The notes beneath the pieces are model-generated. The model searched no databases, had not been told where the DNA came from, and worked only from the letters and a program-made list of their open reading frames with translations. A stretch of DNA of 64,000 bases from Cephalotus follicularis (lineage: Eukaryota; Streptophyta; Magnoliopsida; Oxalidales; Cephalotaceae), in NCBI GenBank assembly GCA_001972305.1, contig BDDD01000086.1, positions 112,663-176,662 on the forward strand, read 5' to 3'. The position numbers were made by a program, and so were the translations under genes. Shown one piece after another: positions 23,276-35,387 of this stretch; position 1 is the first letter of the stretch, and each line of letters opens with the position of its first letter.

Positions 23276-24968
23276 CAGACATTCAAAAATAGATCCATTG
23301 GAGCACATGTTTATAAGCAAAAGTGGAGCATTTTCCAAATTACTTCAAGCATTCAAGTTGAAAAATCATTCAAGGCAACTCAAGCTACATTCAAAACACT
23401 CTCCACACCAAAAGAGATTATATTGAAGCAATTTCACATATTACAAAGCCTTCACTTTTTACATTCTCTATCACTAGAAGCTTTGTTATATTTGAGCTTA
23501 ATTGTAAGTAAATTCGTTGTGAATTTGTAAACTTTCAAACACTATCAATTTACTTGTAAACAAGAGAGGTTGTCTCTTGTATAGCTCGGAGGGAGCAATC
23601 TTGTATTCGCTTGGTTGCAGCAATCTTGTATTCGCTTGGTTGGAGCGAAAGTCGTTGAAGCTCGGTTGGAGTTTCAAGCCCGGATTGGGGCATACTAGTG
23701 AAATACTCAAGGGGAGGTCTTGGGGAGTGGACGTAGGCGGTTTGCCGAACCACTATATATTTATTTACAACTCTCTCAACCCTACACTCTTCAATTTTCG
23801 CATTTGAGTGATTGTGTTTAAATTTTTTCTAGGATATTTGCTATTTTAATTTTATAAGTCTATTCACCCCCCCTCTAGACTTCCTACATACTTGATGTGA
23901 AACTGCATTTGAGTGCTAAGAAATTAAGGCACACGATTGAGGAAGAAATTACAGCAACAAATGAGGAACGAGCCACTGCATTGATTTTCTTAAGGCATCA
24001 TATTGATAATGGCCTAAAATATGAGTATCTAACTGTTGAAAATCCACTTGAATTGTGGCAAAAACTAAATGATAGGTTTGAGCACTTGAAGGCTGTTGTA
24101 CTGCCAAAGGCATTGAATGATTGGTCACAACTACGATTTCAGGATTTTAGAACAGTTTCGAAATATAATTCCACGTTGTTTAAAACAGTATCACAATTAA
24201 AGTTGTGTGGTGAAGTTATCACCGATGATATGTTGCTGGAGAAAACATATCGAACATTTCATGCATCCAATGTGTTACTGCAACAACAGTATAGGTTGCA
24301 CGGGCTTAAGAAATATCGTGAACTAATTGGATCTCTTCTTATTGCGGAGCAAAATAATGATTTACTCCTGCAAAATCATGGCAGTCATCCGACTGGTTCA
24401 GCCCCTTTACCTGAGGTAAATGCAACTTTGTCAGATTTTGGAGGATGAGGAAGAGGGCGTGGACGAGGACGTGGCAATGGAAGAAATCAAAATTTCTTGG
24501 GACCATGTAATAATAATAGCATGAAATGGTAAAATCCGGATACAAAACAACGTCAAAAGTGACGCAATCCTAGACAATCTAGCAATGCTGGACAAGCCCA
24601 AAGTAAAAAGGGTAATTGCAATCGATGTGGTATGGAAGGTCATTGGTATCGTGCTTGTCATACAGCGAAGCATTGGGTAGACTTGTACCAAACTTCTTTA
24701 AAAGAGAAAGGCAAACAAGTTGAAACAAATTTTATCGGTCATTGTAATCCTTTAGAAACTACGCAATCAGACTTTGTTTCAATGGGTACAACTCATTTGG
24801 ACATTGCTGATTTCTTAACTGATCCAAATGAGAAAATGGACCAAGTGATTACCGACGAAGACTTTCATCTCGGTTGATATTGTATGCCAATGCTTTAATG
24901 TTATCACTTTTGAATAAAGTGCTTATAAAGTAATAAATGTAACATAGTTATATTTATTAATAACATGT

Positions 24969-26443
24969 GTGTTTTTATCTATAAATCATCATACAATGGA
25001 TATTAGAGATATATGCATAGCTGACAGTGTAACAACATACATAATACTCAAAAATGAAAAATATTTTTCACATCTAACAATAGCAAAGGCTAATGTTGGA
25101 ACAATTTCTAGTACATCGGACCTAATTGAAAGTTCTGGGATGGCCAACTTTGTGTTATCAAATGGAACACAAATGCGTATCACAGATGCTTTATATTCGA
25201 TAAAGTCTAGAAGAAACTTGCTTAGTTTCAAAGATATTCGTCTTAATGGTTATCATATTGAAACCACAAATGAAAATGGCAAAGAATATCTTTATATCAC
25301 TGGTAATACTTCCGGCCGAAAGCAAATATTGGAGAAACTCCCTCGACTTTCTTCTGGGTTATACATTATGAAAATTAGAGTAATTGAATCTCATAATGTT
25401 GGGGATTCAAAAGTCATAGACTTAAAAGGGTTCATGATTTGGCATGAACGGCTAGGTCACCTAGGTGTGACAATGATGCGTCGAATAATTGACAGTTCAC
25501 ATGGCCATCCACTTAAAAAGCAAAAAATGCTATTGAATAATGAGAACCATTGCGTTGCTTGTTCGCAAGGAAAACTCATTACAAGACAATCTACAACAAA
25601 AGTGGTTGTAGAATCTCCACAATTCTTAGAGAGAATTCAAGGAGATATTTGTGGACCGATTAATCCACCATCTGGACAATTTCGATATTTCATGGTCTTA
25701 ATAGATACATTGATAAGATGGTCGCATGTATGCTTACTTTCAACTCGCAATGTTGCATTTGCGAGACTATTAGCTCAAATAAATAAATTATGAGCACAAT
25801 TTCCAGATCATCCTATAAAGTCTATTCGGCTAGATAATGCTGCTGAATTTTGTTCCAAAGCATTTGATGAATATTGTATGGCAATAGGAATTGCCATTGA
25901 ACATCCTGTTCTTCACGTACACACCCAAAATGGGTTAGCCGAATCTCTTATCAAAAGATTTCAATTGATTGCTCGTCATTTATTGATGAGGTCAAAGTTA
26001 CCCATTTCAGCTTGGGGGATGCGATATTGCATGCTGCGGCTCTTATACGTATAAGACTGACTGTATACCATAAATATTATCCATTGCAACTTGTTCTTAG
26101 TCAAGAACCAAACATATCACATTTAATAGTGTTTGGATGTGCAGTATATGTCCCTATTTCACCTCCTCAGCGGAGCAAGATGGGACCACAATGCAGACTT
26201 GGCGTTTATGTGAGATTTTATTCTTCATTAATTATAAGGTATCTTGAACCATTAACATGTGACATGTTTACTGCACGTTATGCAGACTGTCACTTTGATG
26301 AATTGGTTTTCCCAGTGTTAGGGGGAGAAAAGATTTTATTGAAAAATGAAAATGAAAATTCATGGAAAGCATCAAGAGTACATAATTTTGATCCACGTAC
26401 AAATGAATGTAAACTACAAGTTCAAAAGATCATTAATTTGTAA
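24969..26443 (+). pseudogene. Copia pol of copy 3a: protease and integrase
   Basis: The protease motif is degraded (CIADSVTTYIILK, where the family usually has DSATT). The pre-integrase finger (WHERLGHLGVTMMRRII ... HCVACSQGK) and integrase pieces (GDICGPINPPSGQFRYF, IRLDNAAEFCS, HTQNGLAESLIKRF) follow. Lesions are a TGA at 25791-25793, a frameshift after AWG near 26010, and a TAA at 26441-26443. All three recur in copy 3b. Confidence 0.88.
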
Positions 26444-28386
26444 AATATTGCTAATCAACTGCCAGATGCATTTAATGATGCTCAAAAAATGGTAAAATCT
26501 TATATACCAGTTGTGAATGCTCCAGCAAGAATTGATATATCTAAAACTAGTGAAAACTCAATCGACATATCAAAGTCTAAACCACAGTTGAAACGTGGTA
26601 GACCAATTGGTGATAAAGATATTGTACCACGAAAATGAAAGGCAAATAATGGTGGTGTACAAAACTCTGAAATAGCATTAACACAAGATAATGTGTTATT
26701 TCTAGAACCCACATTGACTCCAGAGAGAGTACAAAGCCCTGGAGAGGCTATGGGATTTCAAAATCAAGAAGTCTCGATTAATTATGCATATAATGAACAA
26801 ATATGGAATCGAGATGAGATTATAGTTAATGACAAGTTTGCCTATGTCGTTGCATTGGATATTACAAATCCTGTTATGGATTCTGAACCACAAAGTGTTG
26901 AACAATGTCAACAAAGAAATGATTGGCCAAAATGGAAAGATGCAATACAAGCAGAGTTGCAATCTTTGTCCAAACGAGAAGTATTTAGACCAATAATTCA
27001 GACACCAAATGGTGTAACCCCTGTTGGATTCAGATGGATATTTGTTCAAAAACGAAATGAGAAAAATGAAATTGTGGGATACAAAGTAAGGCTTGTAGCT
27101 CAAGTGTTCTCATAGAGACCAGGTATTGATTACAAGGAAACATATTCTCCAGTTTGGATGGAATCACTTTTCAATTCCTAATTAGTATGGCTGCTTCGAA
27201 CGGACTTGAAACTGGTCTTATGGATGTAGTAACGGCATACTTATATGGATAACTTGATAGTGACATATACATGAGAATTCCTGATGGATTTAAAGTTCCT
27301 GAATCGAACAAATTTCGCCACATGTATTCAATTAAGCTACAACGTTCGTTGTATGGATTGAAACAATTTGGTCGAATGTGGGACAATCGACTAAGTGAAT
27401 ATTTAAGCAAAGAAGGGTATGCAAATGATCAAATATGTCCACGTATTTTTATCAAAAAATATAACGATGGATTTGCTATTATTACAGTTTATGTGGATGA
27501 CTTAAATCTTGCAAGTACTTCTGAAGAACTTACAAAGACTGCGACCTATTTAAAGGGTGAGTTTGAAATGAAAGATCTTAGAAAAACAAAATTTTGTCCT
27601 GGTATACAGGTGGAGCACATATCATTTGGGATCTTCATCCATCAATCCACATACACTGAAAAGGTTCTTAGTCAATTCAATATGGACAAAGCTTATCCTC
27701 TAAGCACTCCAATGGTCGTCCGATCTCTTGATGTCAAGAATGATCCATTTCGTCCTCAAGAAGAAGGAGAAGAAATCCTTGGACTTGAAGTCCCTTATCT
27801 TAGCGCAATTGGAGCACTATTGTATCTTGCAAATTGCACAAGTCCTGATAATGCATTTTCCATTAATTTGCTAGCAAGATATAACTCTACACCTATAAGA
27901 AGACACTGGAATGGGATCAAGCACATAATGCGCTATCTGCGTGGAAGCACTGATATGGGTCAATTTTATCGAAGGGGAACACAATCAATATTAATTGGAT
28001 ATGTTGATGCGGTATACTTGTCTGATCCACATAAATCAAGATCACAAATTGGTTATGTATTTACATTTTGTGACACTGCTATATCACGACGATCATCAAA
28101 ACAGACAATGACAGCAACTTCTTCGAATCATACACAGATCCTTGCAATTCATGAAGCAAGCCGAGAATGTATATGGTTGAGATCAATGATTCAACATATA
28201 CAAGAATCGTGTGGACTATCCTTGATTAGAAATAATCCCACAGTAATATATGAAGATAATACTGCTTGTATCACACAACTCAGAGGAGGATATATCAAGG
28301 GTGATCGAACGAAACATATTTCACCAAAATTTTTCTACACCCATGAGCTTCAGCAAAATGGTGATATTACTGTACAACAAATCTGA
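26444..28386 (+). pseudogene. Copia pol of copy 3a: reverse transcriptase and RNase H
   Basis: RT starts around WPKWKDAIQAELQSL and VGFRWIFVQKRNEKNEIVGY. A frameshift near 27170 and a TAA near 27250 (at YG*LDSDIYM) interrupt it; the YVDDLN catalytic motif and FEMKDLRKTKFC are intact. RNase H includes GYVDAVYLSDPHKSRSQIGY and IYEDNTACI. The tail NLADLFTKALPG is visible out of the main frame near 28400. Confidence 0.88.
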
Positions 28387-28580
28387 TCAAATGACAATTT
28401 AGCGGATTTATTTACAAAGGCATTACCAGGTACTACATTCAAGAAGCTCAGACATGATATTGAGATGCGTCAGATTAAAGATCTTCATTAATACAGTTCA
28501 CGAACTTGTCAAGTTTTTTTTCAGGGGGAGACTGTACTCTTTTTCCTTCGCAAATGTGTTTATCCCAATGGGTTTTTCCT

Positions 28581-29073
28581 GCAGAGTGTGTTCCTTTCAT
28601 CTGAGATACACCAAGCAAGTGGTTATCTAGGGTGGATTGATTATTGATTTCATTGGTCAATATCAATTTACCTTTTCTAAGCTTAGTGAGAGAGAGAGAG
28701 AGAGTTTTTACACTTTGTTCTTGGTTCTTGCTGGTTGGAGTAGCTTCTGTACCAGGGATTTTGGAAGCAACGTGTTTGGTGTCTTCCCAAACGTGTAGCG
28801 GCAAAGAAAGAAGGAGTCTTCACCAGCTGGTATATCTCTTGGTCCTTCTCTTCTTACCATTCTTGTGTGTCACCATTGTTTGCTATGGTGACACCAATTC
28901 AATTCTGTTGATGATGTGGTGATCCATCTGATCTGTGGACATGCCTTATGGACTGTTTTTTATTTTAATTGGGTGTTCTTCCACTGCCATTATATATGAT
29001 TTTGTTTTGTTCTACACCCTATATGCCTAAGTCAGTTTTTTTGGCACCGGATTCGGTTTATCCGATTCCAACA
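28581..29073 (+). repeat. Truncated 5' LTR of element 2
   Basis: Matches the last 490 bp of the 3' LTR (to 39906), with a GA microsatellite at 28685-28705 and end GATTCCAACA. The upstream two thirds of the LTR is missing. Confidence 0.93.
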
Positions 29074-29074
29074 G

Positions 29075-29085
29075 TGGTATCAGAG
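29075..29085 (+). other. Primer-binding site of element 2
   Basis: TGGTATCAGAG one base after the LTR end, complementary to initiator tRNA-Met. Confidence 0.92.
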
Positions 29086-29359
29086 TGTCCCACATCATCA
29101 TTGATTGAATTTATGCCTTAGATGATGTACTGATTAATGGTTTAATTAATGGATGTGTTTTATGATCGAACTAGATTTTCAAAGTGCCTTAATGAAAATT
29201 GCATGAAATTATATTTCATTGTGTTTAAGACCTGGTGTTTTTGATATAATGTGTTTAGAATTATGTTTGGAACATGCATAGTGCAGTTTGGATTGCCAGA
29301 ATGGAATGCCGAAGTCTGAAACATTATTTTTTGCATTTTTTGAAATGCAGAAAATGCCC

Positions 29360-29620
29360 AGGGGGCTATAGACGTCGACGTTCTTGATAGACGTCGATGT
29401 CTTGTTCATCTTCTCGAGAAACGCGTCGATGTTCTTGTTAAACGTCGATGCCTTGTTCAATTATTGCCAGGAAACGCGTCGATGTTGTTGATAAACATCG
29501 ATGCCTTTTTCAACAGTTCTCAAGAAACGCATTGATGCTTGTGTTATGCATCGACGCCTTTTTCAAATTGTTTTTCATGAAATGCATCGACGCCTTTTTG
29601 GAAAGGCGTCGACGTCTTTT
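29360..29620 (+). repeat. GTCGAC palindrome cluster in leader of element 2
   Basis: Repeated GACGTCGACGTTC, GCGTCGATG and GGCGTCGACGTC motifs, counterpart of the element A cluster at 610-930 but without the 136-bp-offset duplication. Confidence 0.85.
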
Positions 29621-30394
29621 AAAATTAAAAAAAAAACTATTTTATCAATAAAATTGGATTTTATACATTTTGGCACTTAGAAAATCAAAAATCATTGCTT
29701 GATTTAGCGGGAGTTTGATCAGTTAACAATCCTTAAATTAAATTGTATGATTGGTTATTATTTATGGTATTTGTTTTATTTGTGTTTTATAATATTGGAT
29801 ATTATATAAGTCTTATGCACAATGGATGGCCCAGAAAAGGACATTGACCTGGTTTATGGTTTTCTATCTGTGGATGGATGTTATTTATTTATTATTTTAA
29901 AGGTCTGTAATAAGGTGCCTGCGTGCACCATTTATTTTTCTTTTCTTTTGTTATTTCTCTTTGTAATTTTTAAAATGTAATTTTCTTTTCAAAATGTAAT
30001 GTACTTTTCTGTAAAAGAAGACCTTACAAGGAGAGATGGAGGAAAGGAGAAATGGAGTACAAGACTTTTGAAGGCCATGTATGCATGGTTATTATTGTAA
30101 TAAATAGATTTATATCTTAACACCTAGGAAAACCTAGTAGTGATTTTGGGCTCAAACTACTAATGTCCTTGCCAATCCATTGACATATTTTAGAAATATG
30201 TCCAAGGTGCATAAGATACACGTCTTGCATGATAAGCCGTAATTAATTGCAATTGGTTAATACAACCAATGAATTAATTAATGGCATGGTATTTAAAACA
30301 TGAGACCGAAAATTCCCTCATTTTAATAATAAGTCTTAACGTAGGAACCCATGGAGTGGTTTCCCGTGGCCTTCCATAATTTTTGTTGAGTAGT

Positions 30395-30725
30395 GTTCCT
30401 GGGTTGTTGGTTTGTCATGCCCTAGCTGAGGCTGATAACTTGGGAATATTATGTCAACGTCGGTGTTGGGCACCGCAAAGGGTGGCTATGTTTTAGCACA
30501 TGGGCACGCCTACGTGTGGATGTTAAAACTAGTGCATTCCAATGAAAATTGTGGGTACTTGACTTATCAAGATTCTGATGGTTTGTCATGCCCTAGCTGA
30601 GACCATATTGAATCTAAAGCCGAATACTATGATTGGATCTTGTATTGGATACAAATTGGCAAGAAAGCCTACCCATTGGATATGTTATAGTTTGTCATGC
30701 CCTAGCTGAGGCTATAATATGTTTG
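30395..30725 (+). ncRNA. Three leader RNA hairpins with an identical loop
   Basis: The 20-mer TTTGTCATGCCCTAGCTGAG occurs exactly three times (30411, 30582, 30691). Flanks of each copy pair with each other although their sequences differ: 16 consecutive pairs including G-U for 30395-30410 with 30432-30447; GATTC/GAATC plus ATGGT/ACCAT for the second; 14 pairs for 30677-30690 with 30712-30725. This pattern indicates a selected RNA structure in the element's genomic RNA. A role in packaging, dimerisation or translation is only an inference. Confidence 0.7.
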
Positions 30726-31084
30726 CGATGGATTTCAATCCCCACTATGAAGTTAGACTTCTCGAGTTCCATATGGGGGTATGGGATACGATTAGAATAG
30801 TGGGAGGAACCATAAGCACTAAAGACCAAGTGTTATGGTTGTAAGGCCCCAAATTTTAGAAATAATTATTTTAATATTGGCACAGTGTATGGCCGTATTG
30901 AGCCGATGGAGCCCGAATTGATAAAAGGCATCGCGTATTGGAGCCGCAAATCGGAGAGCATGGCGGTCAGCCCAGCATGGCGAGCAGCCGTGCGTTTCAC
31001 CGCCGGTTAGCGTCGCGAATGGTGTTGGTCTTCATCTAGAATGCTAGCTCTTCCCCTTTTGACCACTGTTGAGGCGCCATTCGA

Positions 31085-31470
31085 CTGAAAACGGCTAGAT
31101 TCGAACTGGCGAGTTGACTCAGTGGAGCCAACTCACTGCCGCCTTGGACCGCGCTTTTGGCGCCGAGTCTCGGCGAGTTAAGGGCTTAGATGTGTTTGTA
31201 TGATGGTTGTGATGCCTTTTATGGTGTTGGCCAGAGCTGAGGATGACCGGCGAGTCAACTCAGTGAGTTGAACTCACTGGCCGGCCGTGACATCGCGTTT
31301 TACGGCGAGTCACAGCGAGTCTCTGACAGTGACGCGTAGAATGGATGATTGTGTGGTGATTTTGGGTGGTGACCGAAGTTGTGGTTGACCGGCGAGTTGA
31401 CTCAGTGAGTTGACTCACTGTCGATCGTGACAGCGCGTTTCACGATGAGTCACGGTGAGCCTCCGATGGT
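31085..31470 (+). repeat. Three ~140-bp repeats with TTGACTCA dyads
   Basis: GGCGAGTTGACTCAGTG followed by an inverted ACTCACTG recurs at about 31110, 31250 and 31390, each followed by GTGACAGCGCG-like and GGCGAGTC sequence. Each core is a dyad containing TGACTCA. Confidence 0.75.
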
Positions 31471-31996
31471 TTTGAACATATCGTCCAATGTGGAACCTGT
31501 TTTTGGGTTTCGTCGGAGCTAAATGAGTTGGTCGGAAACTGGCCGAAGCTCCGATGATAGTTGTTCTTGGTTTCTGTGCGTAGAGTATAACGGAAATGTG
31601 TTGTACATGCAGGATAAAGGAAACGATCAAGGATAAGCAAAACGATCAAGGATAGAGGATTTCCGAGCTTTACGAGCTCAGTTGCTACGAGGTAGGTTAT
31701 ACTATTGCTTGCATTACATTCATGCATTCTAAATGATTATTTGGATTGATATGTGTACGAATTGTACTTGCATGGATGCATGATTGTATATACATATATA
31801 TATACAAGTATACGGATGGATATGCATATTGCATATGACACATGATATAAAGGTTCGATATTGAATTAAGAGGAAATGAGTTCTTGCCTTCTCTTAATTC
31901 ACGGGCTATGAGATGAATCTTAAAAGTTTTGAACAGTTTTGGACTTAGTTCCATTGGTTTACGAACTCTTTCATAAACTACATTTTCTATCAAAAC

Positions 31997-32200
31997 CATC
32001 GACGCTTTATGCTTTCAAAATTAAACCTGTCGACGCTTTTATTTGTTAAACTTACAGTCGACGCTTTTATGAGTTAAACTTACAGTCGACACTTTTATGA
32101 GTTAAACCAAACAGTCAACGCCTTATGCTTTAAAACAAACCGTTGACACTTTATGCTTGTGCTTTTTAAAACTGTTGACGCCCGGGGCTAAGCAACGACG
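31997..32200 (+). repeat. GTCGACGCTTTT array in solo LTR 4
   Basis: About seven units spaced roughly 33 bp apart: CATCGACGCTTTATG, TGTCGACGCTTTTAT, CAGTCGACGCTTTTAT and decayed GTCAACG or GTTGACG forms. It is the same class as the cluster in solo LTR 6. Confidence 0.85.
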
Positions 32201-33467
32201 CTTAGTGCCCTATTCAGCCCAAACACACCGTTTTACATGGTTTTCCATCCAAAATGGTTTTATCTTTAGCCGGATTCCATAGAAAGCCTCCCTAAGACTT
32301 TGTAACATATGTAAATCCTTCTATATCACATTTGATTTCTAAATCGATGTTCAAAGTGAAGTTTTAAGGAAAGTACTCAATAAAAGAGTTTTACGCAAAT
32401 GGTTTCTAAATGGTTTTCAAAATGGTCAGGATAGTTCAATTGGGATATCGAGACGCATATATCTTATTTGGACTTCCTCTCCACTATTTTATGGATTTTA
32501 GAATGGTCAGGTGCTTCCATTGGGGCATCTGGGCGCGGATACTCCCATTCGGACTCCCTTTCCATTCGTTATAACTTCGATAGAGACCAACTAAATGATA
32601 TATGAAAAATTGATTACAAAATGGATTATGGACACAACATGGCCATTGAATATGAAACAAAATGACTCATGATTACAGAAATGATATTACATGTTTTGAC
32701 GGATGTGGATCCCATGAGATCCTTTACAAAATGGTCCCTATTATTTAAAACACACATGATTTTGGGTCACAACTATGGTATGGATTATTGATTGTATTGT
32801 ATGAGACTAACGAGATAACCCATTCCTGACTTTCATTTTCGTCGTGAATGTCATGAATGTTAGACCACAGTTTATACCACATTGTGATCGCAGACCATAC
32901 AAAAGAGCTTACCTCACCTTGTGGTTGACTATTATGTACAGTGCTTACCTCACATTGTGATTGCGGGCCATACAAAAGAGTTTACCTCACATTGTGATTG
33001 CGGACCATTATGTACAGGACTATCTCACATCGTGGTGTGGACCATACAAAAGAGCTTACCCCACGTTGTGAGAAGACCAATATGAATTATGAAATAAATG
33101 ACGTGGTCAGTGTTATCTCATCCCTCACACCTCCACGACACCAAAAGTGTGTCGAGGGTGGGATGGACCCTATGGACTGATTGTCCCTATGATTGATATG
33201 GATTGTTATACGGATTGTCTACAGGCCTATGGCTTTTATGTGATTAGGACCAGCCCAGTATACCACTGCTTAGGGACAGTTGGTATATTGACGCCGTCCG
33301 CAATTGTCATTTGTGTACACGACATACCATACATATATATTATACTGTTGCACGCATATCACCATTATGCTGATGCACTACATGACATACATTGATATAC
33401 TGTTACACGCATATCACTATTATACTATTGCATGCATAGCATAGTATACCTACACGACATTATGTCG

Positions 33468-33501
33468 CTGACCCATTTCCCCTGTGTGCGGAATGGGTCA
33501 G
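33468..33501 (+). repeat. Palindrome near the 3' end of solo LTR 4
   Basis: CTGACCCATT...AATGGGTCAG, arms of 10-12 bases around a GC-rich loop, at the same relative place as in solo LTR 2. Confidence 0.75.
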
Positions 33502-34244
33502 GCCCAGACACAGGTGATGGATTGCAACGAGGTAAGCTGAGAATGACAGGTTTTCTATAACAGCTTCTGTTAGCCAATTGTATATGGAGTTGCTTGTATT
33601 TGGATTTGCTTATATGGGTTGCATATAAGAGTTGTATAAAAGGGGCCTCGAGTTATAAATGAACTGTCCTAATATGTTAGACTTGTTATGTATAAGAGAC
33701 AGATCTAAAGATATAGTGATGTTTTATTTCAGCTATCGACCTGCCGGCATGTGGCAGTGCTTATGATATGTGTATTGATGTATTAAACAGGGACAAGCCC
33801 ATCTTTTGAGGCATTAGAATGATATGATAATGAGTTAAGTTATGATTGCCAAGGGCTGAGCCCCATATGTACATAAACTGTTGATTCCTCCTTCGGGAGT
33901 GTTGAAATATAAATTGAGTTTTTCTTTACAGGGGGTTTAGTCCTATAAACGAATACTTCATACCGAAATTTTGGGAGATTTTAAGAGTTAGTTTTTATTT
34001 AGATTTGATTATTCCGCTGATGTATATATGATTCTTCCGCTTATATGACTTTGATTTAAAGTTTTAAATTTATAGCACTTTTTGGAGTATGAATTATATG
34101 ACTAAATGGACTGAAGAGAATGAATATCACGCGTCGGATCGTGGGGGTTTACCCTTGCGGTTCGGGGCGCGACAATGGTTGTCATATGTTAAAATTGGAA
34201 TAAATGCTAACTCATACTTATATTTCCTTATCTAGGTTGCTAGA

Positions 34245-35387
34245 ATGGCTTTATCAAATGCAATGTCCCGTATACTTGAGACAAACAAACTTGATGGGCC
34301 CAACTTCAACGATTGGCACTGTAACCTCAAGATCGTCCTTACGGCCAATAAAATGGCCTATGTGATGACTGGGGGGCCTCCTTCACTAGGTGAAGATCCG
34401 ACGCCCGAAGAGAGTGAGCGACTAGCCAAGTGGCTAGAAGATGACGAGCAGGCTAGATGTCTTGCCCTTCTTGGGATGACACATGAGCTTCAGCGTCAGA
34501 ATGAGAAGATTGAGACCTTATCTGCTATACTACTCTATCTCCAAGAGATGTATGGAGCTGAGTCTAGAACTCAAAGGTTCAATCTATCACGTAAACTCTT
34601 TAAGGCTCAAATGCAAGAGGGAGCTTTAGTCCATGAGCATGGATTGAAGATGATAGACATGATTGAGCAGCTGGCTCAATTAGGCTTTGTCATGGACCAT
34701 GATCTGTATGTGGATCTTATTCTGACGTCCATTCCTAAGTTGTTCTCACAGTTTTTGGTGAACTTTCACTTGAACAAGATAGAGGCGACTCTGTCTAAGC
34801 TGATAGCTATGTTGAGGACGGCTGAGGCCGATTTTGACTCTGGGATGTCAAAGACCCACTCCTTACTTCTTCCTTCTTCTAGGTCTGCCCAAGGAAAGGG
34901 CAGTGCCTCATCTTCCTGTAAAGGGAAGGGCGTACTCATGCCTATCAACACAAAAGGCAAGGGTAAGAAGAAGCAAAAGAAGAAGAAGGGGAAGCTTGGA
35001 GCCAGTGGGAGTTTTGCCAAAGATCAGATGAAGAAGTTAGCTGCTGAAGGTGCTTGTTTCCAGTGCGGTAAGACCGGGCACTGGAAAAAGGATTGTCGTG
35101 TTGCTGTTGCTGCTCTTTCTGCTGATAACCCGTATGGTGTGAGTACATCAGGTATGTTCATGATTGAACTTAATCTAGCTTTGAATAGTAGTTCTTCATG
35201 GGTATTAGATACTGGATGTGGAACTAACATTTGCAATTCATTGGAGGGACTAAGAAAAGTTAGAAAGCTTGGAGCAGGAGACCTGGACTTGAGGCTTGGT
35301 GATGGATCTAGGATCATTGCTCAAGCTGTTGGAATTTGTGATGTTAATTTATGTAATGGTTATGTATTAACTTTGGATTCATGCTAA
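34245..35387 (+). pseudogene. Element 2 gag and start of protease
   Basis: Starts MALSNAMSRILETNKLDGPN, the usual opening of this copia gag type. A Lys-rich linker (KGKGKKKQKKKKGK) precedes the knuckle CFQCGKTGHWKKDC (35058-35100). The protease motif WVLDTGCGTNIC follows directly. The first in-frame stop is TAA at 35385-35387. Gag alone is open for 380 codons and is the best preserved gag in the window. Confidence 0.9.

Larger units (their letters stand above)
22615..23888 (+). mobile_element. SIRE-like copia solo LTR in gag of copy 3a
   Basis: 1274 bp, TGTTGGCCTTTG...CTTCCTACA, flanked by a perfect 5-bp duplication TACTT (22610-22614, 23889-23893). It matches the LTR at 41599-42592, which follows the accessory ORF and purine tract of a SIRE-like element, so this is the same family. 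A GCCGAC-rich cluster (22777-23275) surrounds the TATA box. Confidence 0.94.
22543..24877 (+). pseudogene. Copia gag of copy 3a, split by solo LTR
   Basis: Starts MENIENRKFIALDIYGKNYL at 22543, is cut at codon 24 by the SIRE-like LTR (22615-23888) and resumes at 23894 with DVKLHLSAKKLRHTIEEEI. Motifs include LELWQKLNDRF and the knuckle CNRCGMEGHWYRAC (24618-24660). Stops interrupt the Gly/Arg-rich linker (24446-24560). It would bind the RNA genome in the particle; it is not translatable here. Confidence 0.88.
21530..28580 (+). mobile_element. Short-LTR Ty1/copia element, copy 3a, inactive
   Basis: Order: 5' LTR, primer site, leader with SINE, gag (split by a SIRE-like solo LTR), protease, integrase, RT, RNase H. 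The 3' LTR is missing: the sequence stops at 28580 and abuts a truncated LTR of element 2 with a CT microhomology. The same family is present again at 42593-45700 with shared stops and frameshifts. Confidence 0.9.
30840..34174 (+). mobile_element. Gypsy-type solo LTR 4 in leader of element 2
   Basis: 3335 bp, TGTAAGGCCCC...GGGGCGCGACA, with a perfect 5-bp duplication ATGGT (30835-30839, 34175-34179). The 3' portion resembles solo LTR 2 (palindrome around TGACCCATT, CGACCTGCCGGC-like segment, end GGTTCGGGGCG). It contains three repeats of about 140 bp with GAGTTGACTCA motifs and a GTCGACGCTTTT array. No coding capacity. Confidence 0.93.
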
